Positions 52,936-61,704 of a stretch of 64,000 nucleotides of DNA are shown here, piece by piece. Made by a program: the position numbers and the translations under genes. Source of the DNA: Pseudorhodoplanes sp. (GTDB taxonomy: Bacteria > Pseudomonadota > Alphaproteobacteria > Rhizobiales > Xanthobacteraceae); the NCBI GenBank assembly GCA_019187085.1, contig JABARS010000021.1:1-64000 (forward strand), in the 5' to 3' direction. Position 1 is the first letter of the stretch. Each line of letters starts with the position of its first letter. Below the pieces are notes generated by a model. That model was not told where the DNA came from. It did no database searches and worked only from the letters and a program-made list of their open reading frames with translations.

Positions 52936-53748
52936 CTACCCTATCGTCCCGGCATCGGCGCGCAGCGCATCCGGCTGCGGCATGGCGATGACGTTGTAGC
53001 CGCAATCGACGAAATGAATCTCGCCGGTGACGCCGGTCGAGAGATCCGACAGCAGGTAGAGACCTGCCCCGCCCAACTCCTCGAGCGTCACGCCACGGCC
53101 GAGCGGCGAATGACGCTGCTGGAACGCGAACATGTAGCGCGCGTCGCCGATGCCGGCGCCAGCCAGCGTGCGGATCGGGCCGGCCGAGATGGCGTTGACG
53201 CGGATCTTCTGGCCGCCGAAATCGACCGCGAGATAGCGCACCGAGGATTCGAGCGCCGCCTTCGCCAGACCCATCACGTTGTAATTGGGCATGGCGCGGT
53301 CGCCGCCGTTATAGGTCAGCGTCAGCATGGCGCCGCCGTCCGGCATCAGGGCCGCGGCGCGCCGGGCGGCCTCGGTGAACGAGAAGCAGGAAATCACCAT
53401 CGAGCGGACGAAATTCTCGCGCGAGCTGTCGGCATAGCGGCCTTTCAGCTCGCTCTTGTCGGAGAAGCCGATGGCATGCACGAGGAAATCGAGCCTGCCC
53501 CATTTGCTGCCGATCTCGCCGAACACCGCATCGACCGAGGCGATGTCCTCGACGTCGCACGGCATCACGAAAGAGGAGCCGGCCTCCTGCGCCAGCGGCG
53601 TGATGCGCTTATGCAGCGCCTCGCCCTGATAGGTGAAGGCAAGATCGGCGCCGTGCGCCGCCAGCGTCTTGGCAATTCCCCAGGCGATCGAATGGTCGTT
53701 GGCGACCCCCATGATCAGCCCGCGCTTTCCGTCCATCAGTTTTGTCAT
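52936..53748 (-). CDS. fabI: Enoyl-[acyl-carrier-protein] reductase FabI
   Basis: FabI performs the last reduction of fatty acid elongation with NADH. The 270-residue SDR protein has the NAD-binding variant GVANDHSIAWGIAKTLAAHG near residue 14 and the catalytic Tyr-x6-Lys as YNVMGLAKAALES near residue 157. It shares strand and operon order with fabB and fabA, 330 bases between (including a REP). It is the triclosan-type enoyl reductase. Confidence 0.97.
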   Translation of the reverse strand: MTKLMDGKRGLIMGVANDHSIAWGIAKTLAAHGADLAFTYQGEALHKRITPLAQEAGSSFVMPCDVEDIASVDAVFGEIGSKWGRLDFLVHAIGFSDKSELKGRYADSSRENFVRSMVISCFSFTEAARRAAALMPDGGAMLTLTYNGGDRAMPNYNVMGLAKAALESSVRYLAVDFGGQKIRVNAISAGPIRTLAGAGIGDARYMFAFQQRHSPLGRGVTLEELGGAGLYLLSDLSTGVTGEIHFVDCGYNVIAMPQPDALRADAGTIG

Positions 53749-53770
53749 GACCCGCTACCCATTCATGCCG

Positions 53771-53856
53771 CCATGCCCGCGCCCGCGGCGGGCATCCACG
53801 TCTTTCGGCTCAAGGGAAAAAGAAGACGTGGATGGCCGGGGCGAGCCCGGCCATGA
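53771..53856. repeat. Composite REP/BIME palindrome between fabI and fabB
   Basis: Three nested inverted repeats are visible: ATGCCCGC with GCGGGCAT (53773-53795), ATCCACGTCTT with AAGACGTGGAT (53794-53833), and ATGGCCGGG with CCCGGCCAT (53832-53854). The ATGGCCGGG palindrome belongs to the same family as 42088 and 49646. It lies between the same-strand fabB and fabI. Confidence 0.75.
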
Positions 53857-53861
53857 CCCGA

Positions 53862-55079
53862 TTACGCATCCAGCCGCTTGAACACCACCGAGGCATTGGT
53901 GCCGCCGAAGCCGAACGAGTTCGACAGCGCGCACCCGATCGCGACATTGTCGCGGCGCTCGCGCACGATCGGCATGTCGGCAAAGGCCGGATCGAGCGTC
54001 TTGATGTTGGCGCTCTCGCAGATGAAGCCGTTGTTCATCATCAGCAGCGAATAGATCGCCTCCTGCACGCCGGCCGCGCCGAGCGAATGCCCGGTCAGCG
54101 ACTTGGTCGCCGAGATCGGCGGGCATTTCGCGCCGAACACCTCGCGGACCGCCTCGATCTCCTTGGCATCGCCGACCGGCGTCGCGGTCGCGTGCGGGTT
54201 GATGTAGTCGACCGGCGCCTTGACGGTCGAAAGCGCCATCTTCATGCAGCGCACCGCGCCCTCGCCCGAGGGCGCCACCATGTCGTAGCCGTCGGAGGTC
54301 GCGCCGTAGCCGGCCACTTCGGCGTAGATTTTCGCGCCGCGCGCCCTGGCATGTTCCAGTTCCTCGAGCACCAGCACGCCGGCGCCGCCGGCGATGACGA
54401 AGCCGTCGCGGTCGGCGTCATAGGCGCGCGAGGCGCTTTCCGGGGTGTCGTTGTATTTGGAGGACATCGCGCCCATCGCGTCGAACAGGACCGACAGCGT
54501 CCAGTCCAGCTCCTCGCAGCCGCCGGCGAAAATCATGTCCTGCTTGCCGACCTGGATGATCTCGGCAGCGTTGCCGATGCAGTGGTTGGAGGTCGCGCAG
54601 GCGGACGAGATCGAATAATTCACGCCCTTGATCTTGAACCAAGTCGCAAGCGTCGCGGACGCGGTGGAGGACATCGCCTTGGGCACCGCGAAGGGGCCGA
54701 CGCGCTTGGGGCCCTTGCTGCGCGCAGTATCGGCGGCCTCGACAACGGCGCGGGTCGACGGACCGCCGGAGCCCATGATGATGCCGGTGCGCTCGTTGGA
54801 GATTTCCGTCTCCTCCAGGCCGGCGTCGCGGATCGCCTGCTCCATCGCGACATGGTTCCAGGCCGCGCCGCCGCCGAGAAAGCGCATGGCGCGGCGGTCG
54901 ACCACCGATTCCGCATCGAGCGACGGCGCGCCGTGCACCTGGCAGCGGAAGCCCAGCTCGGCGTATTTCTCGGCCCGCACGATGCCGGATTTAGCCTCGC
55001 GCAGACTCGCGAGCACTTCCTGCGTGTTGTTTCCGATGGACGATACGATGCCCATCCCCGTCACAACCACCCGCCTCAT
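53862..55079 (-). CDS. fabB: Beta-ketoacyl-ACP synthase I FabB
   Basis: FabB condenses malonyl-ACP with acyl-ACP and is required for unsaturated fatty acid synthesis. The 405-residue protein begins [16 protein letters not shown] and has the catalytic Cys in [10 protein letters not shown] near residue 160, the two histidines in [11 protein letters not shown] and [11 protein letters not shown] near residues 295 and 330. The ATG at 55079 with GAGG upstream is chosen over a TTG at 55100. It is followed by fabI and preceded by fabA, a conserved fabA-fabB pair. Confidence 0.96.
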   Translation of the reverse strand: MRRVVVTGMGIVSSIGNNTQEVLASLREAKSGIVRAEKYAELGFRCQVHGAPSLDAESVVDRRAMRFLGGGAAWNHVAMEQAIRDAGLEETEISNERTGIIMGSGGPSTRAVVEAADTARSKGPKRVGPFAVPKAMSSTASATLATWFKIKGVNYSISSACATSNHCIGNAAEIIQVGKQDMIFAGGCEELDWTLSVLFDAMGAMSSKYNDTPESASRAYDADRDGFVIAGGAGVLVLEELEHARARGAKIYAEVAGYGATSDGYDMVAPSGEGAVRCMKMALSTVKAPVDYINPHATATPVGDAKEIEAVREVFGAKCPPISATKSLTGHSLGAAGVQEAIYSLLMMNNGFICESANIKTLDPAFADMPIVRERRDNVAIGCALSNSFGFGGTNASVVFKRLDA

Positions 55080-55234
55080 GCCTGCCTCGCTCTCGTTCAA
55101 CGGGCGCCGCGCCGGGCGCCGATATCCCAGTGTATCAAACGATCATCCTGCCGGTCGGATCAAAGTCAGGCAGCCGCCGCGACCCCGAAATTCCCTGCGT
55201 CCTGAAATCGCCGGAGCGGCGGACCAAACACCGG

Positions 55235-55765
55235 TCAGGCGGCGCCCGGCTGCATTGCGGCCGCGTCCTTGAACAGGCCGACCTTCAGGTCGCTTGCCCG
55301 GTAGATGACCGTGCCGTCGGCCGACAGCCAGCCGTCGCCGATCCCGAGCACGAGCTTGGAGCGCATCACGCGCTTGATTTCGAGGCCGTAAATGACCTTC
55401 TTCATGCTTGGCAGGACCTGGCCGGAAAATTTCAATTCGCCGAGACCGAGCGCGCGGCCCTTGCCCGACGACCCGAGCCAGCCGAGGAAAAACCCCAGCA
55501 ATTGCCAGAGCGCGTCGAGGCCGAGGCAGCCCGGCATGACCGGATCGCCTTTGAAATGGCAGGGGAAAAACCACAAATCCGGCTTCACGATCAGCTCGGC
55601 GCGGACGAGCCCCTTGCCGTACTCCCCGCCCTCCTCCGACAATTCGGTAATCCGGTCGAACATCAGCATGGGCGGCAGCGGAAGCTGAGGGCCCTCGGCG
55701 AACATCTCGCCCCGCCCGCAGGCCAGAAGATCCTCGAATTCATAGCTGGTACGGCGATTTTGCAT
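55235..55765 (-). CDS. fabA: 3-hydroxydecanoyl-ACP dehydratase/isomerase FabA
   Basis: FabA dehydrates beta-hydroxyacyl-ACP and isomerises the C10 intermediate, starting unsaturated fatty acids. The 176-residue protein has the hot-dog-fold motif [21 protein letters not shown] near residue 72 with the active-site His and Asp. It begins [17 protein letters not shown], with GGGGAG just upstream. It is divergent from irr with a shared 216-base gap containing control elements, so fabA may be iron-linked as well. Confidence 0.96.
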   Translation of the reverse strand: MQNRRTSYEFEDLLACGRGEMFAEGPQLPLPPMLMFDRITELSEEGGEYGKGLVRAELIVKPDLWFFPCHFKGDPVMPGCLGLDALWQLLGFFLGWLGSSGKGRALGLGELKFSGQVLPSMKKVIYGLEIKRVMRSKLVLGIGDGWLSADGTVIYRASDLKVGLFKDAAAMQPGAA

Positions 55766-55861
55766 TGGCTCCCCGCGCAAAACGGCCGTCTCTGACCGCA
55801 AGGCTGATTTCCTAACATAGGCCCGTATGCCGGCAAAGCCGCGAGGCATCAATACTATAGC

Positions 55862-55916
55862 TTAGAAGCGTTCCCAGTTGCGAAACAGTTGCAAATTCAG
55901 GGTCGGTGCCTATAAT
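55862..55916 (+). promoter_or_regulatory. irr promoter region with ICE-like and Fur-type motifs
   Basis: A perfect -10 TATAAT (55911-55916) stands 16 bases after TTGCAA (55889-55894). Just upstream lies TTAGAAGCGTTC (55862-55873), which partly matches the iron control element, and an 11-base tandem AGTTGCGAAAC / AGTTGCAAATT (55876-55897) overlapping the -35, which resembles the TGC-type direct hexamers bound by Bradyrhizobium Fur. The site can thus be read by Irr, Fur or both. Confidence 0.6.
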
Positions 55917-55981
55917 GTTTCGAATGAAACGATCCGGGGCCCCGGATCCGAGCTTTATGTGTTTGGCCAGGCGGGCGTTTG

Positions 55982-56488
55982 ATGGCACTCCCCAAGACGA
56001 TGATTTTCTCGACGCCGTTGGAGCAATTGTCCGTGCCGGGCCACATGCCCGTGAGCCGGCCGGTCGATCTCAATGGCTGCCCCTGGCACGACGTGAAGTC
56101 GATGCTGCGCGACGTCGGTCTGCGCCCGACCCGCCAGCGCATGTCGCTCGGCTGGCTCTTGTTCGCCAAGGGCGACCGCCACATCACCGCGGAAATGCTC
56201 TACGAGGAAGCGAGCAAGGCCAAGGTGCCGGTCTCGCTGGCGACCGTCTACAACACGCTGCACCAGTTCACGGAAGTGGGCCTGCTGCGCCAGGTCGCGG
56301 TGGACGGCTCCAAGACCTATTTCGACACCAACGCCTCCGACCATCATCACTTCTTCGTCGAGGGCGAGAACGAGCTGGTCGATATTCCAGGCGCCGACGT
56401 GATCGTCGACAAGATGCCGACGGCGCCGGAAGGATACGAGATCGCCCGCATCGATGTCGTGGTGCGACTGCGCAAGACCGGCCGCTGA
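55982..56488 (+). CDS. irr: Iron response regulator Irr (Fur family)
   Basis: Irr is a heme-status regulator of iron genes in Hyphomicrobiales. The 168-residue protein contains the N-terminal heme-regulatory motif GCPWHDV near residue 33, known in Bradyrhizobium Irr, the Fur-like winged helix SLATVYNTLHQFTEVG near residue 83 and the histidine run SDHHHFFVEGE near residue 117. The ATG at 55982 follows a weak purine site; TTG three bases before is possible. The HRM links stability to heme availability. Confidence 0.95.
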   Translation: MALPKTMIFSTPLEQLSVPGHMPVSRPVDLNGCPWHDVKSMLRDVGLRPTRQRMSLGWLLFAKGDRHITAEMLYEEASKAKVPVSLATVYNTLHQFTEVGLLRQVAVDGSKTYFDTNASDHHHFFVEGENELVDIPGADVIVDKMPTAPEGYEIARIDVVVRLRKTGR

Positions 56489-56609
56489 TCCAGACCGCCG
56501 ACAGGATTTGCACTGATCGGGACCCGCCGCTGACGCGTCAGGTTCTTTACGCTTGGTCATAGTCGCGGCGGCAGCGGCGGTATGATTCCTCGCCGGCCGG
56601 TTTCCCCGC

Positions 56610-57149
56610 TCAATCGATCTTTTCGTTGGGATAGACGCCCCAGAGGCGCTCCTGCACGACCCAGCCATCGAAGTCCGTCCCGGAAATCCGGCACCAGGCC
56701 CCGGTGCATGAGCGGATCGCCGCGAGAACGCCGGCCTGCAGCTTCGCCTGCGTCTGACACGGCTCCTGCGGGCGCGCGCACAGCGGCACCAGTTCGTCCT
56801 TGGGCCTCGGGTTGACGATCGCGGTGCGCCGGCCGGTCAGCAGCGAGTGATAGACCCAGCCTTCCGCCCCCTCGCCGTCACGCACCCGCCGCCAGTTCTC
56901 GAACTCGGCGGTGATCTCCACCGGCAGGCCGGCGCGGGTGAAGACCCACGCCACCTCGTGATCCTTGGTCGGCCCGGTGCGCACATTGACGCGATCGGAC
57001 TTGATGCTCACGAAACGCGGCACCGGCAACCCGCTCACCGGCCCCTGCGGCGTTTCCGCCGCCGCCTGCGCCTCGGCAAAGCCCGTCGCGAGCACGAGCG
57101 CGAGGACAATACGAATGACTTGGCGAATGCCTTGTGTTGCAGATGCCAT
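56610..57149 (-). CDS. Secreted SH3-domain protein
   Basis: A 179-residue protein with a signal peptide (hydrophobic residues 10-22, then AEAQA) and two bacterial SH3-like segments: RFVSIKSDRVNVRTGPTKD with AGLPVEITAEFENWRRVRD and GWVYHSLLTGRRTAIV near residues 44-106, and a second, C-terminal one with SCTGAWCRIS...GWVVQERLWG near residues 140-172. Such domains bind cell-wall or peptide ligands. The ATG at 57149 was chosen because it gives the signal peptide; the ribosome-binding site is weak. It is divergent from the dehydrogenase gene. Confidence 0.8.
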   Translation of the reverse strand: MASATQGIRQVIRIVLALVLATGFAEAQAAAETPQGPVSGLPVPRFVSIKSDRVNVRTGPTKDHEVAWVFTRAGLPVEITAEFENWRRVRDGEGAEGWVYHSLLTGRRTAIVNPRPKDELVPLCARPQEPCQTQAKLQAGVLAAIRSCTGAWCRISGTDFDGWVVQERLWGVYPNEKID

Positions 57150-57265
57150 CTGATAGAGAAAGCTGAACTGGAACCGGACGCCGGGGATCGCACGGGAGTG
57201 TCTGCCAGCGCGGTTAAAGAGGGCTGAACGGCCGGCGCGCGAACCGCGGTTCCCCGATCGGGACG

Positions 57266-57313
57266 GACACGAGGCCAAGACGACACGAGGCCGAGACGAC
57301 ACGAGGGCTGAAA
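57266..57313 (+). repeat. 16-base tandem repeat in a gene leader
   Basis: Three units of about 16 bases, GACACGAGGCCAAGAC, GACACGAGGCCGAGAC and a decayed GACACGAGGGCTGAAA, follow each other right before the dehydrogenase start at 57316. Each contains ACGAGG, so each resembles a ribosome-binding site; the last serves as the actual one. Confidence 0.8.
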
Positions 57314-57315
57314 CA

Positions 57316-58317
57316 ATGCCAAGCCGAAAAAAGCCCCTGGTCATCGTGACGCGCAAGCTGCCCGATACCGTCGAAACGCGCATGCGCGAGCTTTTCGACA
57401 CCCAGCTCAATCTCGACGACAAGCCGATGAGCCAGACGCAGCTCGCCGAAGCGGTAAAGATCGCCGACGTCCTCGTTCCCACCGTCACCGACCGCATCGA
57501 CGCGTCCGTCCTCAGCCATACCGGCGAGAAGCTCAAGCTGATCGCGAATTTCGGCAACGGCGTCGACAATATCGACGTCGCCTCCGCGCTCCAGCGCGGC
57601 ATCACCGTGACCAACACGCCCGGCGTCCTGACCGAAGACACCGCCGACATGACGATGGCGCTCGTGCTCGCGGTGCCGCGGCGGCTGACCGAGGGCGCGC
57701 AGGTGCTCACCGGCGACAACGAATGGAGCGGATGGTCGCCGACCTGGATGCTCGGCCACCGCATCTGGGGCAAGCGGCTCGGCATCATCGGCATGGGACG
57801 CATCGGGCAGGCGGTGGCGCGCCGCGCGCGCGCGTTCGGCCTGCAGATCCACTACCACAACCGCCGCCGCGCGGCCCCGCAGATCGAGGAAGAGCTGAGC
57901 GCCACCTATTGGGAAAGCCTCGACCAGATGCTGGCGCGCGTCGATATCGTGTCGGTGAATTGCCCGCACACGCCGGCGACCTTCCATCTATTGTCGGCGC
58001 GCCGGCTCAAGCTGCTGCGCCCGGAAGCCTATGTCGTCAATACCGCGCGCGGCGAGATCATCGACGAGAATGCGCTGATCCGCATGATCGCCGCCGGCGA
58101 GCTGGCCGGCGCCGGGCTCGACGTGTTCGAGCACGAGCCGGCGGTCAATCCGCGGCTCGCCAAGCTGGCGCGCGAGGGCAAGGTCGTCCTGCTGCCACAC
58201 ATGGGCTCGGCGACGATCGAGGGCCGCGTCGACATGGGCGAGAAGGTCATCATCAACATCAAGACCTTCATGGACGGCCACCGTCCGCCGGACCGCGTGC
58301 TGCCCTCGATGCTCTGA
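57316..58317 (+). CDS. D-2-hydroxyacid dehydrogenase, glyoxylate/hydroxypyruvate reductase type
   Basis: A 333-residue D-isomer-specific 2-hydroxyacid dehydrogenase. The NAD(P) motif is IIGMGRIGQAVARRA near residue 155, the catalytic Arg lies in NTARGEIID near residue 240, and Glu and His in FEHEP and LPHMGSAT. The sequence pattern is that of GyaR/glyoxylate reductases of this order. The reduction of glyoxylate or hydroxypyruvate is an inference by family. The start lies behind three tandem repeats with GAGG. Confidence 0.9.
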   Translation: MPSRKKPLVIVTRKLPDTVETRMRELFDTQLNLDDKPMSQTQLAEAVKIADVLVPTVTDRIDASVLSHTGEKLKLIANFGNGVDNIDVASALQRGITVTNTPGVLTEDTADMTMALVLAVPRRLTEGAQVLTGDNEWSGWSPTWMLGHRIWGKRLGIIGMGRIGQAVARRARAFGLQIHYHNRRRAAPQIEEELSATYWESLDQMLARVDIVSVNCPHTPATFHLLSARRLKLLRPEAYVVNTARGEIIDENALIRMIAAGELAGAGLDVFEHEPAVNPRLAKLAREGKVVLLPHMGSATIEGRVDMGEKVIINIKTFMDGHRPPDRVLPSML

Positions 58318-58321
58318 GCGC

Positions 58322-59134
58322 TCAGCGATACCCCGACAGATCGCGGATCGTGGGCGTCTCGCCCGACAGCGGGTTGGCCGGGTCCCAGCGATAGTGCAGC
58401 GTCTCGAAGCGCATCGCGCGCGCATCGATCATCAGCAGCCGCCCGACAAGGCCCTCGCCGAAGCCGACGATCTCGCGGATCGCTTCGAGCGCGATCATCG
58501 ATCCGAGGATGCCCGCAAGCGCGCCGAGAATGCCGGCTTCCGCGCAGGCCGGCACCGTGCCCGGCGGCGGCGGCTCCGGGAACAGGCAGCGGTAGCTCGG
58601 GTTCGGCGTGCCGTCGGCACCGCGCTCGTGCGCACGCACGGTGGTCAGGGTGCCGTCGAAGGTCCCGAGCGCGGCGGTGACGAGCGGCTTTGCGGCAAGG
58701 TAGCAGGCGTCGGACACGAGATAGCGCGTCTCGAAATTGTCCGACCCGTCGGCGACCAGATCGTAGCCGCCGATCAGGTCGAGCGCGTTCGTACCGGTCA
58801 GCCGCAGCGGATACGTCACGACCCGCACATGCGGATTGAGGCGCGCGATCGCCTCCGCCGCGCTTTGCGTTTTCTGCCGGCCGACATCGCCGGTGGCGTG
58901 AATGACCTGGCGCTGGAGATTCGACAGCGCCACCGTGTCGTCGTCGACGACCCCGAGCGTGCCGACGCCGGCGGCGGCGAGATAGAGCAGGACCGGTGCC
59001 CCGAGCCCGCCGGCTCCGATCACCAGAACGCGCGCCGCCTTGAGCCGCGCCTGACCGGGGCCGCCCACTTCGCGCAGTACGATATGCCGCGCATAGCGTT
59101 CCAGTTCGTCCGGGCCAAGCACCGCAGAGTTCAC
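58322..59134 (-). CDS. ThiF/MoeB/HesA-family adenylyltransferase lacking zinc cysteines
   Basis: A 270-residue E1-like enzyme that adenylates the C-terminus of a ubiquitin-like sulfur carrier. The nucleotide-binding motif is VIGAGGLGAPVLLYLAAAG near residue 37, and the arginine finger and acidic motif lie in SNLQRQVIH and VADGSDNFETRYLV. The conserved PCYRC and CPxCG zinc motifs of MoeB are here PSYRC and NPLSG, so only one of four cysteines remains, while the CAEAGILG cysteine is kept. The start is a GTG at 59134 (an ATG at 59236 is possible). It may be a MoeB with altered zinc site or a related enzyme. Confidence 0.85.
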   Translation of the reverse strand: MNSAVLGPDELERYARHIVLREVGGPGQARLKAARVLVIGAGGLGAPVLLYLAAAGVGTLGVVDDDTVALSNLQRQVIHATGDVGRQKTQSAAEAIARLNPHVRVVTYPLRLTGTNALDLIGGYDLVADGSDNFETRYLVSDACYLAAKPLVTAALGTFDGTLTTVRAHERGADGTPNPSYRCLFPEPPPPGTVPACAEAGILGALAGILGSMIALEAIREIVGFGEGLVGRLLMIDARAMRFETLHYRWDPANPLSGETPTIRDLSGYR

Positions 59135-59293
59135 GACAGACCCGCCCTTCCGGAACCGTGCGCCGGGATCGCCGTGACGCGCGGGCGCAACGCCGCCGCG
59201 CGCCGGACCGCGGGACGCAGAAGCACTCTTGCGCATCGTACGCCCGATTGGCCATGCTTGCCGCCCGGGCGACCGGCGTACGGGGCGTAGGTC

Positions 59294-60748
59294 ATGCGAG
59301 TTCCAGTTCTTGTCGCGCTTGTGGCGGTTTCGGCGGTCTGTAGTCTTCTTTTGACGCCCGGGCGGTCCGTTGCGCAAGAGGCCCGCACGCCTCCCGCGCC
59401 GGGCCAGCCCAAACCGCAATCGCCGAAACCGCAAGCCACCAAGCCGCAAACACCCAAGCCGCGCGCGGGCGCATCCGAGGCTCCGGCCGCCGAGCGGCCG
59501 GCCGCGCCCACCAACGGCGCGCTGCGGGAGGCCTATGCCGCGCTGCCGCTGGCGGAGCGCTTCGCCATCCAGTCCGACCTGATCTGGTCCGGCGACTATA
59601 ACGGGATGATCTCCGGCGACGTCGGCGACCGCGCGATCGCGGCCGTGAAGGCCTTCCAGAAGCGCAACAAGAGCAAGGAGACCGGCATCCTGACGCCGGA
59701 GGAGCGCGCGCTGCTCGCCGCAAGCGTGCGCGAGAAGCAGGACCAGGTCGGCTGGACGCTGGTCGAGGACCCGGTGATGGTCGGCGTGCGTCTCGGCATT
59801 CCCGCCAGGCTCGCGCCGCGCAAGGAGCGCGGCCGCACCGGCGGACGCTGGACCTCGGCGCGCGGCGAAGTGCAGATCGAGACGTTCCGCGACAGCATCG
59901 CCGACACCACGTTCGCGGCTCTGTTCGAGCAGCAGAAAAAGAGCCCGGCCGGACGGCGGACCGAATACAGCGCCCTGCGTGCGGATTTCTTCGTCCTGTC
60001 CGGCCTGCAGGGCCTGAAGAAATTCTACGTCCGCGCGCAGCTTCGCGAGAACGAGGTGCGCGGCATCAGCATCCTCTACGATCAGGCGATGGACGGCATC
60101 ATGGAGCCGGTCGTCGTCGCGATGTCGAGCGCGTTCGCGCCGTTCGCGGCCGGCGACGCGCTGATCGGCGTCAAGCGCAATGTCGAATACGCCACCGCCG
60201 TGGTCGCAAGCGCCGACGGCCATCTGGTCACCGACCGCGCGGCGACCGACGGATGCCATGTCATCATCGTCGCCGGCCACGGGCATGCCGAGCGCATCGC
60301 CGAGGACCCGGCCGCCGACCTCGCGCTGATCCGCGTGCACGGCCCGCATCGCTTTGCGCCACTCGCCTTGTCCGCCGATCCGCCGCGCAGCGGCGACCTC
60401 GCCGTGGTCGGCATCGGCGATCCGCAGACCCAGGACGGCGGCCACGCGATCACCGCGCCGAGCATCCGCATCCGCGGCGTCGAAGGCGGGCGCGTCGTGC
60501 TGGACCCGCCGCCGCCGCTCGGCTTCGGCGGCGGCGCCGTCATCGACGGCCAGGGTCGGTTCATCGGCCTGACCGTGCTCAAGCCGGCGGTGGTGGCGGG
60601 ACCGCCGGCCCCGCCGCAGGCCGCGCTCGCCTCCGCCGCCGCCATCATCCGCTTCCTTGAAACGAACAAGGTCGCGCCGGCGATCGGAAACGCCAGCGTC
60701 GAGGCGGCGCGCGCGTCGGTCGTGCGTCTGATATGCGTGCGGAAGTAA
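59294..60748 (+). CDS. Secreted protein: peptidoglycan-binding plus degenerate trypsin fold
   Basis: A 484-residue protein: signal peptide (residues 1-28), a Pro/Lys-rich linker to about 70, a peptidoglycan-binding-like helical region (residues 80-150, SGDVGDRAIAAVKAFQKRNKS), a middle region and a C-terminal trypsin-like region from about 285. In the last, the His motif is DRAATDGC rather than the usual NxHV, the Asp motif is DPAADLALIRV (kept) and the Ser motif is GFGGGA rather than GxSGGP. So catalytic His and Ser are not visible and it is probably a pseudoprotease. It is divergent from the ThiF-like gene. Confidence 0.8.
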   Translation: MRVPVLVALVAVSAVCSLLLTPGRSVAQEARTPPAPGQPKPQSPKPQATKPQTPKPRAGASEAPAAERPAAPTNGALREAYAALPLAERFAIQSDLIWSGDYNGMISGDVGDRAIAAVKAFQKRNKSKETGILTPEERALLAASVREKQDQVGWTLVEDPVMVGVRLGIPARLAPRKERGRTGGRWTSARGEVQIETFRDSIADTTFAALFEQQKKSPAGRRTEYSALRADFFVLSGLQGLKKFYVRAQLRENEVRGISILYDQAMDGIMEPVVVAMSSAFAPFAAGDALIGVKRNVEYATAVVASADGHLVTDRAATDGCHVIIVAGHGHAERIAEDPAADLALIRVHGPHRFAPLALSADPPRSGDLAVVGIGDPQTQDGGHAITAPSIRIRGVEGGRVVLDPPPPLGFGGGAVIDGQGRFIGLTVLKPAVVAGPPAPPQAALASAAAIIRFLETNKVAPAIGNASVEAARASVVRLICVRK

Positions 60749-60754
60749 CCGCGC

Positions 60755-61528
60755 CTACCGGTTCTTGAAGTTCGCGGCGCGCTTGGACGCGAACGCCGCC
60801 ATGCCTTCCTTCTGGTCTTCGGTCGCAAACAGCGAATGGAAGACCCGCCGTTCGAAACGAACGCCCTCGGCGAGCGTCGTCTCCAGCGCGACGTTGACGG
60901 CTTCCTTCGCCATCATCGTGGCCGGCAGCGGCATCGAAGCGATCGTCTCCGCCATTTTCATCGCTTCGTCCATGAGAGACGCCAGCGGCACGATGCGCGC
61001 GACGAGGCCGGAGCGCTCGGCTTCCTGCGCATCCATCATGCGGCCGGTCAGGCAGAGATCCATCGCCTTGGCCTTGCCGATGGCGCGCGTCAGCCGCTGC
61101 GTGCCGCCGATGCCGGGGATGACGCCGAGCTTGATCTCGGGCTGGCCGAACTTCGCGTTGTCGGCGGCCAGAATGACGTCGCACTGCATCGCCAGCTCGC
61201 AGCCGCCGCCGAGCGCAAAGCCGGCCACCGCCGCGATCAGCGGCTTGCGGGCGCGCGCCGCGCGATCCCAGTCGGCGGCGAAGTTGGCCATGTAGACATC
61301 CATGAAGGATTTCTCCGACATCTCCTTGATGTCGGCGCCGGCCGCGAAGGCCTTGTCCGAACCGGTGATGACCAGACACCCGATCGCCGGATCCGCCTCG
61401 AACGCGTCGATCGCCGCCGCGAGCTCGCGAATGAGCGCGCTGCTCAAGGCGTTCATCGCCGCCGGGCGGTTGAGCCGGATCACGCCGACGCGTCCGCGCG
61501 TTTCGACAAGGATGTTCTCATAAGCCAT
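60755..61528 (-). CDS. Enoyl-CoA hydratase
   Basis: A 257-residue crotonase-fold enzyme of fatty acid beta-oxidation. Both catalytic glutamates are present at the right spacing: [11 protein letters not shown] near residue 115 and [13 protein letters not shown] near residue 133; [17 protein letters not shown] follows. The ATG at 61528 gives the family start ([22 protein letters not shown]), with AAGGGA upstream, while the frame extends to 61678. It is convergent with the pseudoprotease gene, only six bases apart. The CoA substrate is not specified by the sequence. Confidence 0.94.
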   Translation of the reverse strand: MAYENILVETRGRVGVIRLNRPAAMNALSSALIRELAAAIDAFEADPAIGCLVITGSDKAFAAGADIKEMSEKSFMDVYMANFAADWDRAARARKPLIAAVAGFALGGGCELAMQCDVILAADNAKFGQPEIKLGVIPGIGGTQRLTRAIGKAKAMDLCLTGRMMDAQEAERSGLVARIVPLASLMDEAMKMAETIASMPLPATMMAKEAVNVALETTLAEGVRFERRVFHSLFATEDQKEGMAAFASKRAANFKNR

Positions 61529-61704
61529 GGCTGCCGGTCCCTTCTGAATCCGGGCTCTGGGGTAGCCGAGACGACGATTGCACGCAACGCGTCCGGGGGC
61601 CGCCGGCAAGCGGCCGGCCGACGCCCGCTCGGCGGCCGGAATTAGCGCATTGTTCGCGCACGATCTTTTCCAAGGCACCGCGGCGCCTCATTCGCCACGG
61701 TGCG

